The position numbers and the translations under genes were made by a program. Shown in pieces: positions 1 to 11,790 of a stretch of DNA of 64,000 nt. A model generated the notes under the pieces. It saw nothing but the letters and a program-made list of their open reading frames with translations, did no database searches and was not told the DNA's origin. Within the stretch, counting starts at the first letter, position 1; each line of letters begins with the position of its first letter. Origin of the DNA: Epinephelus fuscoguttatus (lineage: Eukaryota > Chordata > Actinopteri > Perciformes > Serranidae); NCBI RefSeq assembly GCF_011397635.1, contig NC_064753.1:38235822-38299821 (forward strand), given 5' to 3'.

Positions 1-36
1 TTTGTTTAAACGTCACTGTACGGAAAGGTTTAATAT

Positions 37-349
37 AGTGGTTCCCAACTGGTGGGTCGTGGTCCAAAAGTGGGTCACGGGTCCATTCTGAGTGGAATGT
101 AAGTGACTTGCCAACGTGTTAAGTTTGTAAAAACCACACTTTTTTTGAAGTACAATGAATTTACGGCACAAGCTCTATTTTAAAGTGTCGTTTCCTGCTG
201 TAGAGTGAGTGAATAAGGGACAGTTACTTAACAGAGATGGCAAACTAGCTCGACAACATGGCCAAACACAAGTGTGATGCCAAATATATTAACCTGTGTG
301 GACTTGAATTAATGATTAAGGAGAAACCTGGATCATTTGGGAACCACTG
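37..349. mobile_element. Short hAT-type DNA transposon (MITE)
   Basis: Terminal inverted repeats TAGTGGTTCCCAA and TTGGGAACCACTG bound about 313 bp with no coding capacity. The flanking octamers (29-36 and 350-357) match at six of eight bases, which fits an old hAT 8-bp target duplication. The GGTGGGTCG-type body is common in fish genomes. Confidence 0.55.
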
Positions 350-1017
350 TGTTAATAGTTAGCTTAAAATCTGTTTTATCACAGTAACTGTTAAACAAAT
401 CAAGTGCAAAATTTAAAGAAGTGTTTAAACATTTAACCAAATTAAAGTTGTTTTTTTTTTTTCCATATTTTGTTCCCGAAAAACCACCCTGAATCCAGCC
501 TTCTGTGGGATTAGGATTTTTTGGATCAAAGGTAATACTGATCCTATTACAAAGTTTTGAACAACACATACTATTTGTTTGTTCCAGATAAAGAACCAAG
601 ACTGGGTTATGTGATCTAATTCAATTTCAGAATCCTTTTACTTTTGAACAATCTATTTTCAAGATCCGATTTAATCCAATATGCGAAATCTGATAAGATT
701 ACCTCTGAACAACTAAGCCAAGATCATCAGTTATTCATCTGTCAATGGTTTTAATGTTGTGGCTGGTTGGTGTATGCTCTCTTTGAAGTTAAACTCCAGT
801 GCTAAGGTCTTTTTTTTAGTGAAAATGCCTGTTTGGGAAGTGCTGAGCATCGGACTGGATAAATGAGACTTGGATTATACTGCACGAGTTGTGTGAGAGT
901 TTTAAAGTAAACCAGACTTCATCAAGTAAGCCTGGTTTAACTGGTCATCTATCTTTATGAAACACCTGTCATGTTAGCTAAAATAACAGGAAAACAAATG
1001 ACAATTCATATAAAACT

Positions 1018-1045
1018 ACACACACACACACACACACACACACAA
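1018..1045. repeat. (CA)n microsatellite
   Basis: Uninterrupted CA dinucleotides of about 14 units downstream of rlbp1. Confidence 0.95.
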
Positions 1046-1050
1046 AACTA

Positions 1051-1056
1051 TTTATT
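1051..1056 (-). terminator. Possible rlbp1 polyadenylation signal
   Basis: TTTATT on the plus strand reads AATAAA on the minus strand, about 640 bases beyond the rlbp1 stop codon at 1696-1698. It sits beside a CA repeat, so the signal could be accidental. Confidence 0.3.
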
Positions 1057-1695
1057 TAAACATTTCCCAATCCAATGCAACTTGCAGAGTGGATCTTTGT
1101 GGTACAGGAGGCATCTGAGAGTCACAACTCAAACAAGGCTGCTGAGACTCGTTCCATGGCACTGCATCAGGAGGCTCCTGCTCCTAAAACAATAATCAAA
1201 TGCAGGCGTATCCATTGTCAGTTTTCCCTCTTCATATATTCCCAAACTCCTGAGACTGTGATACCCTTCTGTTCTCACTCAGCTGACAGGATCGTAGGCA
1301 CGAGGCTGCTCTGTATGCTGTGAAATTCATCTTTAAGGCAAAGAACAAACCAAACTGAGTCACTCTGGATGTGAGCAACATCATCACATTATCAACTCTC
1401 TTGTTTTCCCTCTGCTTGTTATGTAACAATGAATATCAGTGCACATTACCCATCAATTATTCTCTCTGTAATATCTAAACATCCTTTTTCTTTCCATTTA
1501 TATCATCATATATTAAGTTGTTTCCAAACCATCCCATGCTCCTAACTCTAGATACTTCTTTTTGCTCATAGGAACTGCCTGGATAATAGTAAAAAACATC
1601 AACCTAGCTTCAGAATAGACCTGATCTGATCACAAAAGAAGCATCTAGGATAAGGACACTATAACTCCTGGGTTTGAGATGTGAGGACTGGTGTT

Positions 1696-4233
1696 TCAGA
1701 GAGCAGTGTCTTCAGAGCCAAAAAGCTTGGTGGCGATGGCCTGGCAGTCTGCGACAGAGGCTTTCCCATCAAAATCTGTCGGCAGGATGTCTGCGTCGAA
1801 ATCTTTGAAGTAGTTGTCCAGCTCGTCGCCGTGGACAAAGACCTGAGGGGAAGTATGAAGAGAATTCAGAGGGGATGACTGATGCAACTTGGACAAAACT
1901 GGATGTGTGGTTTAGATTAAAGGGTTGATAGTTCTCTGTCTGTACCCTCTCCAGCAGCTTGCTCTTCATGAAGGGTTTGACCACGTTGTATGTGGTGGTG
2001 AAGTACCAGGGCTGGTGGGTGACGTGGACCGCCTTGAAGCGGGCAGGGAAAGAGTCCTGCACACAAACACACAAAGGATTTGGAAAAACAGTTTTGTAGT
2101 TGCACATCAAAACATTCTCAGCCTCTTGCATCTGTTCTCTATGGAGGAGTATTAGGGCCAAACATAAGGGAAAAAAATAATGAAGATTAGGAATAAGGTG
2201 ATTTTTTTTTTTTTTACTGGATTTCAAAAATGAAGTTAAAATGTTGTTCATAAACTTGACATTTCAAGATTGAAAAGTCAGACTTTTGACAATAAATCAA
2301 TCAGTGTTAGCGCATGTGGCTGCCTCTAAAAAATGCCACGAAGTGGTGAAACTGTCCTTCAGAACTGGTTTCAGTAGCAAGGACATTATTTCTCTTTTAG
2401 CTCATAAACACAGTCTGATAATAAGTGAAGGGACTGTGCTGAAACCCCACAAAGTTAGAGGAGGTGGCTGCATTCATACACACCTTATTCTCGACATTTT
2501 AACTTATTTGCAAAATGTTTTAGACATTTTGACTTTATTCTTGACATTGACCTTATTCTCAAATTATTGACTTTATTCTCGACATTTCGACTTTAGTTTG
2601 ACATTTTGACGTCATTATCAACAGTTTGATATTACTGACATTTAATCTCAACATTTTTACTTTATTTTCAACATATTTGACTTTATTTTAGACGTTGCAA
2701 CTTTAGTTTTGGGCAGCACGGTGGTGTGGTGGTTAGCACTTTCGCCTCACAGCAAGAGGGTTGCCGGTTCGATCCCAGGCGTGGGAGCCCTTCTGTGTGG
2801 AGTTTGCATGTTCTCTCCCGGCACTCCGGCCACAGTCCAAAGACATGCAGACTGGGGACTAGGTTAATTGGTAACTCTAAATTGTCCATAGGTGTGAATG
2901 TGAGCGTGAATGGTTGTCTGTCTCTATGTGTCAGCCCTGTGATAGTCTGGCGACCTGTCCAGGGTGTACCCTGCCTCTCGCCCGATGTCAGCTGGGAGAG
3001 GCTCCAGCGCCCCCACGACCCTCAAGAGGATGAAGCGGTTAGAAGAATGAATGAACTTTAGTTTTGACATTTCAACTTAATTTCCAATATTTGTGCTTTT
3101 TTTGGGGGCATTTTGACCTTATTCTCAAAATGTAGACTTTATTTGCAACATTTGAGCCTTATTTTCAACAATTTGACTTTATTGTTGATGTTTTAACCTT
3201 ATTCTTAACATTTTAAATAAATTCTCCACATGTGGACCTTATTCTGGATATTTTCTCTGTATTTTTTACATTTCGACCTTACTCTTACAATTTGGACTTT
3301 ATTCTTCTTCAACATGTTTCGACATTTCAACTTTATTTTCAACATTTACTTTCTTGACATATCAGCCATCGACTGACTATTAACATTCTCAATGCATCAA
3401 CCTCATTCTCGTCATTTTGACCTTATTTTTGACATTTTTACCTAATTGCCAACATTTCAACCTAATTCTCAAGGTTTTGACTTAATTCTCGATATTTTGA
3501 CTTTATTTTCATCCTCTCAATTTTATCTTATACCTTTCATTTTTACTTTATTCTCAAAGGGTTCGTGGGAGTAAAAGCAGAGGTGGCCGCACCTGGGACA
3601 CCAGGTGTTGCCGATGAGCCCTCTCGAGGTGTCGTGGACCCATCATCAAAACACCAGTAAAGGAGGGAACCCACCTGATGACCACAATGAAGCTTTTACC
3701 CTCCCTAAACCCCCACCCCATTTCTGCCAGCATGGCTCCAACTCTAACCCACAATCACAAGTATGTGCAACAGCAGTTTTTCTCCTGTTAGTTTCTTCTC
3801 TCTTTCCTCATCAAAATGAGAGAGTAGGAGGAAGTAGAGTGTATGGCCTGATCCGGCAGGGGAGACTTCAGTCCACACAGATGTCTCTCTTTGGCTCTGC
3901 CTTCCCTGTGCTCCTTACTTTTCTATCTGTCTTAGCTCTTTCTTACTTTTCTATCCATCTAACCCTCTGGGTCCCACTCGGGCCCCCAGATGGCACTATT
4001 ACTCCCACTCCCAGTCTTTAGTATTTTTCTTATGTCTGACCCTACCACTCTTCCATAGTTCTGACCTGCAGCATGTCCACCATCTTCTTGAGCTCGGCCG
4101 GCTTTATTCCCGAGGCGTGCTGCATGGTGAAACCCTTGAAATTCTCAATCAGCACAAAGCCATTGATCTGGGTTTCTTCATTCTCCAGCAGCTTCTCCAG
4201 GATCACACAGTACGCTCTTAAGATCTGTTACAC

Positions 4234-4278
<45 letters not shown>

Positions 4279-4728
4279 CTTAACAAACACTTGAATTATT
4301 TCCTCTTGCAGTTGTGCTCTTTGAAGTCTTTTCACAGCTACCTCATCAAACGTGATCTCCTCCAGGTCCCAGTTCTCGATGTTGAAGAGCAGCACGACGC
4401 GGCCATATTTGTCCCTGCTGGGCAGAACCACAGGGTAACCTGCCTCGATGGTGCTGCGGACTGCCTCTGGGGTCAGGTTCTCAAACAGCTCGGGATACTC
4501 CTTCCTGAAGCGCACATAACCTAACACACACACACACACACACACAACTGAGAGATCAGCTGCATTCTCTTATTGGCCACTAATGGTTCTCACAAACCTT
4601 TTGTGTACCGTACCAGTGATCAGTGCAGGTTGTTGACATCCCAAACACAATGACACGACTGTGCATCTACAGTGCAGCTCTGAGCCTCTTCATACCAACA
4701 AAGCAATTAACCCAGAGAGCTTGTGTGT

Positions 4729-4785
<57 letters not shown>

Positions 4786-6491
4786 TGTGTTCAGGGTTTT
4801 TACTCACAAGCAGCAATTAACCCCATGAAACAAGTTCACATTCCCCTCTCACACTCACAGGTTCTGCTTCTATAGACTCATAAATGTGTGTGTTTCCTTT
4901 TGCTTCTGTCTCTATGATGACCAAATATTCAGCAAAAAACTAAACTAAAGCAAAGTTTATTGGACCTGACCAAGTGATTTCTGTCAGTGTTGGTCTAGAT
5001 TATTTTTGAGCCAGAGATTTAGTTAGAGTTTTTTTTACAATAGCATGTCAAGTCCAAAATACATACATGAACAATAAGCAAGTCATAACCAAGTCTGTCT
5101 TCTCATAGGAATGTCAAACCAGCCTGTTTTATAATCTGGTCTCAGACCGACACAATCAGCACATGTGCTGTGAAGTTCCCAGGAGAACACTGCGAGTTCA
5201 CAAGTAAAGTAAACTTGCTGTCCTATTTGGAACACAAAGGACGGCTTTGTCAGGGGAAACTCAGAAGCATCTCAAAGCCCCCAATTAATGAACACATGCC
5301 TCCCTGTATCAGTGATGGGCAGGATTCATGCAAACCAGGAGCACAAAAGAGGTCTCACCCTCAATTACTGCAGCTACTGGAAAATGTCTGTAGAAACTGA
5401 ATCATATCACTTTTGATACCTCAGTTTGTCTCTACAGTATAAATGAAACTGAAATCAAGGATGGACTAATAGATGGTCTTTTCTATGACTGACCCTTCAT
5501 GAGGTCGTGGGCTCTGACAACCTCAAACTTGCGAGCTCTGAGGAAGCGCAGCAGCAGAGAGTCCGGTTTGTCCCCGAAGCGCTCCAGCACCAGCTTGGCC
5601 AGGTCGTCTCCCTCTGCTGCTCTCTCCTTCATTATGCCTCGCAGGTCCTTCAGTGACGACGCTCGCCTCTCATCCGTCTCAGTCAGCTCATCCTTCGCCT
5701 GGAGGAAACACATTTTCAAAATCACAGGAGCAGGGACACATCAGACAAATGTTGATGCTGCAGGGATAAAAGTATCAGACCATTCTTAGTTAAACTCGTC
5801 ATATATATATATGTGTATTTACCTTTTGCACAGTGTGTCCAGGCAGTTTGTGGCACGGCCCAAACACTGGCCCATGATCCTTCACTGTCAAATGCTCCAG
5901 TTTAGACCTCATGGCCTGCTCCTCCTCTGACACCATGCGGAAACATCCAGTCTGGATAAATAAGAAAAGTTTTTACAATGTAAAACATCATATCAGTGTA
6001 TGCAGGTTATTATCAATCATCAGATTTTCCTCTTGAGAAATAAACCAACAAACCAATTTAGCTGAAATCCTCCTTTAAGTTTGTTTTTTACATCACTGTT
6101 TCATGCTTTACTGCTTGAGTACTTCACTGGCAGCTTACTACAATGACTTTTACATTATGAACCAACAACCCAATCTGGAACAGACCCCAAACGATGCACA
6201 CCAGTGGACGGCTGCTTAATCTGCTTCACATGATTACAGAAGGGACTTCTAAAGCCACTTCTTAAAAACAGCTTAAGCATCCGTCCCAGAGCCAGCATCT
6301 ACCGGCACAATAACAGTATGAAGCAGCATCATGCGCTGACAGTCAAACTGCAAAGACCTGGTGCTTGTAACCCAGGACCAACCACTGAGGTGAGGCCACA
6401 CTCTGACAAAGTGGCTCAAATGGAGACAAAGTGACGCTCAAGTGCTCTCTTTCTCTCTTAATTTGTTGCAAAGTAAACTTACAGCAGCCAT
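1696..6491 (-). CDS. rlbp1: Cellular retinaldehyde-binding protein (CRALBP), seven coding exons
   Basis: Carries 11-cis-retinal in retinal pigment epithelium and Mueller glia, supporting the visual cycle. Coding exons in transcript order are 6483-6491, 5823-5951, 5494-5698, 4342-4520, 4066-4224, 1946-2056 and 1696-1842. All junctions are GT-AG, the phases join without a break, and the product is 312 residues (human about 317). The order is an N-terminal stretch with [10 protein letters not shown] (near 26-35), the helical CRAL-TRIO N region (about 47-115, with [13 protein letters not shown]), then the lipid-binding CRAL-TRIO domain (about 120-290) with [19 protein letters not shown] and [11 protein letters not shown]. 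Arg233 in PARFK matches human Arg234, altered in Bothnia dystrophy. The first coding exon has only nine bases (Met-Ala-Ala) before a GTAAGT donor; the start is chosen because it splices in phase to TGCFRMV, like the human N terminus. Teleosts have two copies (a and b); I cannot say which this is. Confidence 0.96.
2480..3555. repeat. Degenerate 20-22 bp minisatellite in rlbp1 intron, split by a SINE
   Basis: Dozens of diverged copies of a unit like TTTGACTTTATTCTCGACAT run through the intron between the 4066-4224 and 1946-2056 exons. A 343-bp SINE (2711-3053) interrupts the array and duplicated part of one unit on insertion. Confidence 0.8.
2711..3053 (+). mobile_element. tRNA-headed SINE, copy 1
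   Basis: The head GGGCAGCACGGTGGTGTGG is followed by a polymerase III B-box match (GGTTCGATCCC) and a non-tRNA body ending near GAAGAATGAATG. A perfect 12-bp target duplication, AACTTTAGTTTT, flanks it at 2699-2710 and 3054-3065, as expected for LINE-driven retroposition. Compared with the other two copies it lacks a short segment around 2820. Confidence 0.9.
4231..4275. repeat. (CA)n microsatellite beside an rlbp1 acceptor
   Basis: Almost pure CA repeat directly upstream, in transcript order, of the exon starting at 4224. Read on the minus strand it supplies TG repeats within the acceptor region. A second CA run (4524-4546) similarly precedes the exon starting at 4520. Confidence 0.95.
4722..4790. 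repeat. (TG)n microsatellite in rlbp1 intron
   Basis: About 34 TG units with two TATG interruptions, between the exons at 4342-4520 and 5494-5698. Confidence 0.95.
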
Positions 6492-6524
6492 GGTTGCAGC
6501 GTCTCACAGCAGCTTCACTACACA
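6483..6524 (-). other. rlbp1: rlbp1 start-codon exon (5' UTR tail plus 9 coding bases)
   Basis: On the minus strand a pyrimidine-rich TTTGTTCACAG acceptor ends at 6525. It is followed by 33 untranslated bases, ATG GCT GCT, and a perfect GTAAGT donor at 6482. This implies that transcription starts in a non-coding exon further upstream. The exon is inferred from splice signals only. Confidence 0.6.
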
Positions 6525-7967
6525 CTGTGAACAAAGGAGAGTTGGCACAAACAGAACATGAACACATCAAACTTTTCTTTCACAGTCGTCCAGACATGTA
6601 GTTTGTTCATGTCAGACTTGGTTAAGAAGAAGACATATTTACTGGTTACAGTTATTGGTGTATTATGAAATCTGCATAACTGGGGGTAGAAAATATGGTT
6701 TCTTTTGGTTCAGTGATGTGCAGCTACTGAACGTGAAGAGTGGTTTCTTTAGTCGTCAGTGGAGCAGACATCCTCTTACATAAGACCCCAAAACAATACA
6801 GCAACAGAGCAGCACCACCACTCTCCCATAAAACTGAATTACCCAATCTAGTCTGAATTTGTTCCTCATGTGTTGCCATTTTATTTGAATCACGGAGCTA
6901 AGCATTCAGTTTCTCCAAAATAAATGTCTGATGGTGTTTGGAAAAGCCTAAAATATAGTTAAACATCTGATTGAGTCTTTAACCATCCAGTGCAGAACAA
7001 AGAGTTGGAGCGCAGCAACCCTGCCCACAGCAGTCAGACTGTACAATACAGAACTGAATATAACAAAAGATAGATAGCTCAGGTTTTTGGGGGTTCTTCT
7101 GCTGCATATTATTGCAGTGTTGTTTATTGTTTTTTTTTACTGCATTTATGCTTGGTTGTATGTAAGTGTATGATTTATTGGTGCATGTGTGTACATATTT
7201 TTTTATATATAATTTTTTAGTATGTATAATCATGTAAAGATATAGCTCTACTTTATAAAAAAAATGTAAATTCTGCATCTATTTCATTGTTAACTGTGAG
7301 TATGAATGTTAATATACTCAAACTCAGCTCAAACTCATCTGCTTGCTGCACAGTAAAAAAGAGTTTTGACCCGTTTTTGAAATGTGCGACTGTGATTTTG
7401 TAAAACACAAAACAACATACTGCACAGATAATATGTGCAAATTGATATAAATCTGAAATTTCTTGATGCCATTTTTGATGTGATTAGGAAACAGAGGTGT
7501 AACTTATGTACAAAAAAAGAGCTTAAAAAATAAAATAATTAAAATAACACTTACACTTATATAATAAAAATGATAATATAATAATAATAATCATCATCAT
7601 CAAAATACTTTCATTTATTTTTAGATTTATGTAATTTTTATTTTATTTTTATGAATGAATGAATTAAAACACATTTATTTCTTATTTAATTTTTTTTAAT
7701 TTTTATTTATTTTCATTTCTTTGTTCATTTATTTATTTATTTATTTATTTATTTGTCACTAGTATGCAAATGTATTTATTTAGGACAGGTCTTTGAGATT
7801 GGTCATCTTGTTTTTGAGGGGTCCTACTTTATCATAAAGAAACTGAATATTTTAGCCCTAAAATGCTTGAGTAGACTTTTAGCATTTTGAAAATATCTTC
7901 AGTACAGCAGTTAGTGTTTTTTTTTTCCTTAAACCCTTCTGAGTTTTTAAAGGGTTACTGGGTATTG

Positions 7968-7999
<32 letters not shown>

Positions 8000-8567
8000 G
8001 ATGCTTACTTCTGTGACTTGAATACATGCGAAGCACAGACTCGAGCTGTACTCTTCATAACTGCTATCTAAAAACATTTGCTGGACAAAGTACACAGTGT
8101 TATTGAGTATATCATTGAAAGTTTAAAAAAAAATTCAACATTTTAAAAAACATATTTGGCACAAAAATTAATTTTGTGTGGCAGAAAGCCAAATACTGAT
8201 GTTGATGTTAGTTAATTTAAAGTCTTTTAACCATGAATCATGACTCTGAAGCTCCTCTACAGCAAAATGTGTGACCGTGTTAATCCACCACTGAGGGGGT
8301 TCAGACGTTGAACAGGTACATCAAACAGTGCAATAAACAAAACATATTACGTATAGACACTGATTTTAGACACTTTATGACACATTCATATATTAGAGTA
8401 AACTGGTTATCAAAGGTCATTCAATATCCAATGAATACATCTATTGTTTATCAACTATCTTTTAATAATCAGACTAAACAGTGTATAATACTGACAGTGC
8501 TCATCATTCATCTTTATTTCCTGATCTATCTGAGGCTTATTTAGACTAAAGAGCAGAGCAGACTTAC
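6525..8567. other. Putative rlbp1 first intron, no gene seen
   Basis: AT-rich sequence with an (ATTT)n tract near 7720-7752 and a T-tract at 7969-7993. No open frame with recognisable coding character was found on either strand. It is intron only if the non-coding exon ending at 8568 is real. Confidence 0.5.
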
Positions 8568-8700
8568 CTTTAAGCAGACGGGGTGAGAGGAGTAGACGGA
8601 GTGGCAGAGGAGACAACAAGAGGACAGAGGATCAGGAGGGGAGGAGTTATTGAAAACGTCACTCAAAGTAGGATTAAAATGACACAGTGGATTACAATGA
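8568..8700 (-). promoter_or_regulatory. Candidate non-coding first exon and proximal promoter of rlbp1
   Basis: On the minus strand an AAAG|GTAAGT donor lies at 8567-8566. Upstream of it is a pyrimidine-rich, C/T-biased stretch. Two TAATCC motifs (plus-strand GGATTA at 8671-8676 and 8689-8694) lie 18 bp apart, with a related GATTAG at 8705-8710. TAATCC is the OTX2/CRX homeodomain site, and mammalian RLBP1 is a known target of these factors. The exon's 5' end is not defined. That this exon joins 6524 is an inference from matching splice signals about 2 kb apart. Confidence 0.4.
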
Positions 8701-8856
8701 GCGGCTAATCTATACCATGCAAACTGTGAAATGAAGGGGGAGCTGGGATGGAGGAGGAGAGGTGTGTCGGTGAGGACCATCACTGGTCGTACGTACGGTG
8801 GTCCTGAGACCAGTAAATGTAAAAATGAGACCAGGCTGAACATATCTGTGGTTTGA

Positions 8857-8900
8857 AGAAATGTACAGTGCCAACATTCTCCTCTGGCAACTGGGCTGCA
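8857..8900 (-). repeat. Fragment of the GCCAATTGCCAG dispersed repeat family
   Basis: Read on the minus strand it matches the motif also found at 12605, 41866, 45720, 50625 and 51303: a CCAGTTGCCAG-like start, a GTTGGCACTGTACATTTC core and a CAAACCACAG end. Only the terminal part is present here. Confidence 0.6.
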
Positions 8901-9584
8901 CCAATATTTTTAACAAATGAGCAAAACAGAGAGCAAAAGAAAATGCAATGACATTTCTGAAAACACAACAAAATTAGAAAAAAACTACAAGAAGATTTGT
9001 AATTCTCATGATTTTTGTGTTTCTTATTCATGGTTAGGTGGGTTAGGTATTTACCTCTGAAACATCATGTTGTATGAAATGAGAGAATTTCTTTTTCTCA
9101 CTGTCGCCTCTAACACATTGCTCCTGTCACCTGTTCATACTGGAAGTTAACCCACCACATGTGACATGAAAGGTGGGATTAGAGCTTGATACTGTTGTGC
9201 TTGTGGAAATGTCATATGAGAGAGACGACCACCTGTGAAACAATCACACGTTCACATCACACATTCCTCTCTGCACATTCTTTGAAATCCTCATCAGAGG
9301 GAACACTTTGTTTTGGGACCCAGATTATAGATTACTCATCCATGATTGCACAACATCAAACAGCATGCCTCTCTTTTACTCATTAATTACAGTGATGGAG
9401 AATCAAATCAAGTTTGCTTTTCATTTTTGGACATTAGTGCATCATTACCTCCCTCTTTGTTAGTTATAGGAGTGAAGAATTTTGATGTCATTTTTGCTTT
9501 ACTTGCAGAGATGTACATTTTTAGCCATAACGTTGACTTTAAGTTTCATGTGAAACACAAACACCAGTTGCCTCCTGGGTAAAT

Positions 9585-9850
9585 GGTACATGGACGGCTG
9601 CACTTGTATAGCGCTTTTCTAGTCTTCCTACCACTCAAAGCGCTCTAACACAACGTGTCACATTCTCCTAATCACACACTGGTGGCAGAGACTACAATGC
9701 AAGGTGCCACCTACTACTCAGTAACCATTAACACACACTCACATGCTGATGGAACAGCCATCTGGAGCAATTCGGGGGTCAGTATCTTGCCCAGGGATAT
9801 TGAGCCACAGCTGCCTCAAAGTCATGTGCTTCATCCTCCCCTCCACTAAG
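9585..9850 (+). repeat. Interspersed repeat of the 'cacttgtatagcgcttttct' type
   Basis: Contains the teleost repeat core: TATAGCGCTTTTCTAG, ACCACTCAAAGCGCT, then a GCAATTCGGGG/CAGTATCTTGCCC segment. A related copy is at 10763-11030 and a split copy at 52290-53110. No coding content. Confidence 0.7.
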
Positions 9851-10049
9851 TTGTCTTATTCGCTCTTTATACTAGATATAGCCTGGTCCGCCTCATACAG
9901 ACGCTAAAGGGTGCATTGTGCATCCATATCTGACTCGAAGGACCATTGACTGAATGGTGTCAGTGGGAGTGAGACCTGGCTGAGCCATGCCAATGGCGTG
10001 ATAGTTGGCCAGTTGGTCTTCTACCTCCAAACTGAGATAATCTATAAAA

Positions 10050-10500
10050 TCTTAGGTGAACTGAGGATGAGGATGACTCCTTCTGACTTTTGTGATCCCC
10101 CGACTTTTCCCCCAACGTCACCAGAAGATTCACATGTTTGGTTTTAAGTGAAATGTCTCAACAACTAATGGATAGTTTGACATGAAATTTGGTACAGAAA
10201 TTCATGTCCACCTCAACATGAATTGCAACAACTTTGGCGGCCCCCTAATTTTCGTCTAGCGCCATCATCAGGGGAAAAACTTAATTTTTTCAATTGATCT
10301 CATTCCCATCAACCTCAGCTTTACTTCGTGTTTAGTAGCTTGCTAATAACAAATGTTAACATGATAAAAGGCTAAACTAAGATGTGAACATGGTAAACAT
10401 TATCTGATAAACACTGGCAATTTAGCATTAATTATAAGCATGTTAGCATGTAGCTCAGAGAACTACTGTGCTTTGTGAAACTGCTAGAACGGTTGTCAAC
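10050..10500. repeat. Teleost interspersed repeat ('acatgaaatttggtacagaaattcatg' type)
   Basis: Includes the conserved blocks ATGAAATTTGGTACAGA, GCGCCATCATCAGG and a GTTAGCATG-rich end that I recognise as a widespread fish repeat. No open frame. Confidence 0.5.
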
Positions 10501-10762
10501 TTTCAAGGTTCATTCATATGTTCTGTGTTGTAGCCTACTTGTTGATTAATTTTACTTTGGCCTGTACTGTATATAGGTCTATTTCCACACTGTGCTTTTG
10601 ATTAATTTAGATTTTGACATTTCACAATCTTAAATTGATCATTCTTGTTTATCATTACATTTTGGTAAGTATTACACACCTCCCTTAGGCGGCCCTATGG
10701 GGCAAACAACACTTCACCATTGACCCAAATCAACCACAGGAGACACCTTTAAAACATTTAAA

Positions 10763-11030
10763 TTAATGGTAAATAGACTGCACTTGTATAATGCCTTTTT
10801 AATCATCCAACCACCTGTAGTGCTTTTATGTTATGTCACATTCACCCATTCACACACTAGTGGCCGAGGCTACTGTGCATGGTGCCACTTGCTACTCAGT
10901 AACCATCGGGAGCAATTTGGGGTTCAGTATCTTGCCCATGCATACATCGGCATGCAGATTAGAGGAGCTGGGGTTGAGCCACTGATCTTCTCATTAGAGG
11001 ACAACCTGCTTTACCTCTGAGCCACAGTCA
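10763..11030 (+). repeat. Second copy of the 9585 repeat type, with a tRNA-like end
   Basis: Shares ACTGCACTTGTATA, the GTGGCCGAGGCTAC block and TTGGGGTTCAGTATCTTGCCC with 9585-9850. It ends in a segment resembling a reversed tRNA gene (GGGGTTGAGCC and CTCTGAGCCACAG). Confidence 0.6.
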
Positions 11031-11547
11031 CCCCTAATGGGTTTATCAGCATAAGACATGCAAACAAGTCAATAAAATCACAGTCTCAGAGGCAGTAAGG
11101 CCAGCAGTCCCCACACCACAGGCCTCTCTCCTGCAGCCGTGCAGGAGCGCTCAAACATCTCTTCCCCTGGCCAGGTGCACCTCGTTAGGCCATGCAGCAC
11201 ACCTGGGCAAGGCAACAGGAGAGGGAAAAAGGACAACATTACAGGAACACATGCAGCCACAAGACTTGGAAGAAACTTATTTTTATTAATGTATTTATGC
11301 GTATACTGTCTTTTCCTTTTTATGTATCAAGATGTCAGTGATGATTCTGAATCATCAAGGTTTATCTAAAAGTAGTGACGCAGCAGGACATACTGTTTTA
11401 TCCTTCAAGATGTCTTCCACAGAGTGCTGTATTATTTATGTAACTGAAAAGTTTTTAATGACCAGTCGTGGCTCGCATACTTTTCTCTTCCCTCTTGACA
11501 TTGTGCGCCATGAAAAAGCAGAGTTCATGTAGTCTCATAGGACGTAA

Positions 11548-11790
11548 TCTGCATCATGTCTGAGGGAGCAAAAGGGGAGAACACAGTTGAGTGCCATCAC
11601 TGAGCTGATAGAAGAGGTTAATGAGCTGTGGGTGAACAGAGGAAACGTCCGTCCCACACTGGAGCTGGAGGCTCTGCTGGGTCGCCCTCCTCCACACACT
11701 GAGGCCTCTGTCATCCAGAGCTGGCAGACTTACTGTACGCTGCTATTGTTCCTCCAGCAGCACCTCTCATTAGTGAACGCTCATGAATGA
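11548..11790 (+). CDS. Coding-like ORF of unknown identity (orphan exon or gene remnant)
   Basis: An open frame of about 80 codons ends at a TGA at 11788-11790, with no upstream ATG in frame. Residues in the last two thirds look protein-like: an acidic helix (ITELIEEVNELW), then GNVRPTLELEALLGRPPPH, then a Trp/Leu-rich end. Third codon positions favour G and C in otherwise AT-rich surroundings. A separate ATG at 11556 opens a short run in another frame that stops at 11601, so a frameshift is possible. No clear splice acceptor precedes it. It could be a terminal exon, a pseudogene piece or chance. I do not recognise the family and assign no function. Confidence 0.25.
   Translation, partial: SASCLREQKGRTQLSAITELIEEVNELWVNRGNVRPTLELEALLGRPPPHTEASVIQSWQTYCTLLLFLQQHLSLVNAHE

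Noticed and set aside
1769-2251. 160-codon minus-strand ORF taken as one exon
   Set aside because: Only 1946-2056 matches CRALBP; the rest reads through intron and splice sites in frame.
2711-2790. tRNA gene candidate
   Set aside because: A- and B-box-like sequence is the head of a SINE with a 343-bp body and target duplications, so it is not a functional tRNA.
2480-3555. CRISPR-like array of short repeats
   Set aside because: Units are adjacent with no unique spacers, and the DNA is vertebrate. It is a minisatellite.
4228-4342. Extension of the rlbp1 exon into the CA repeat
   Set aside because: The open frame continues past the GAG|GTAGCT donor at 4341, but CRALBP similarity stops there and resumes at 4224.
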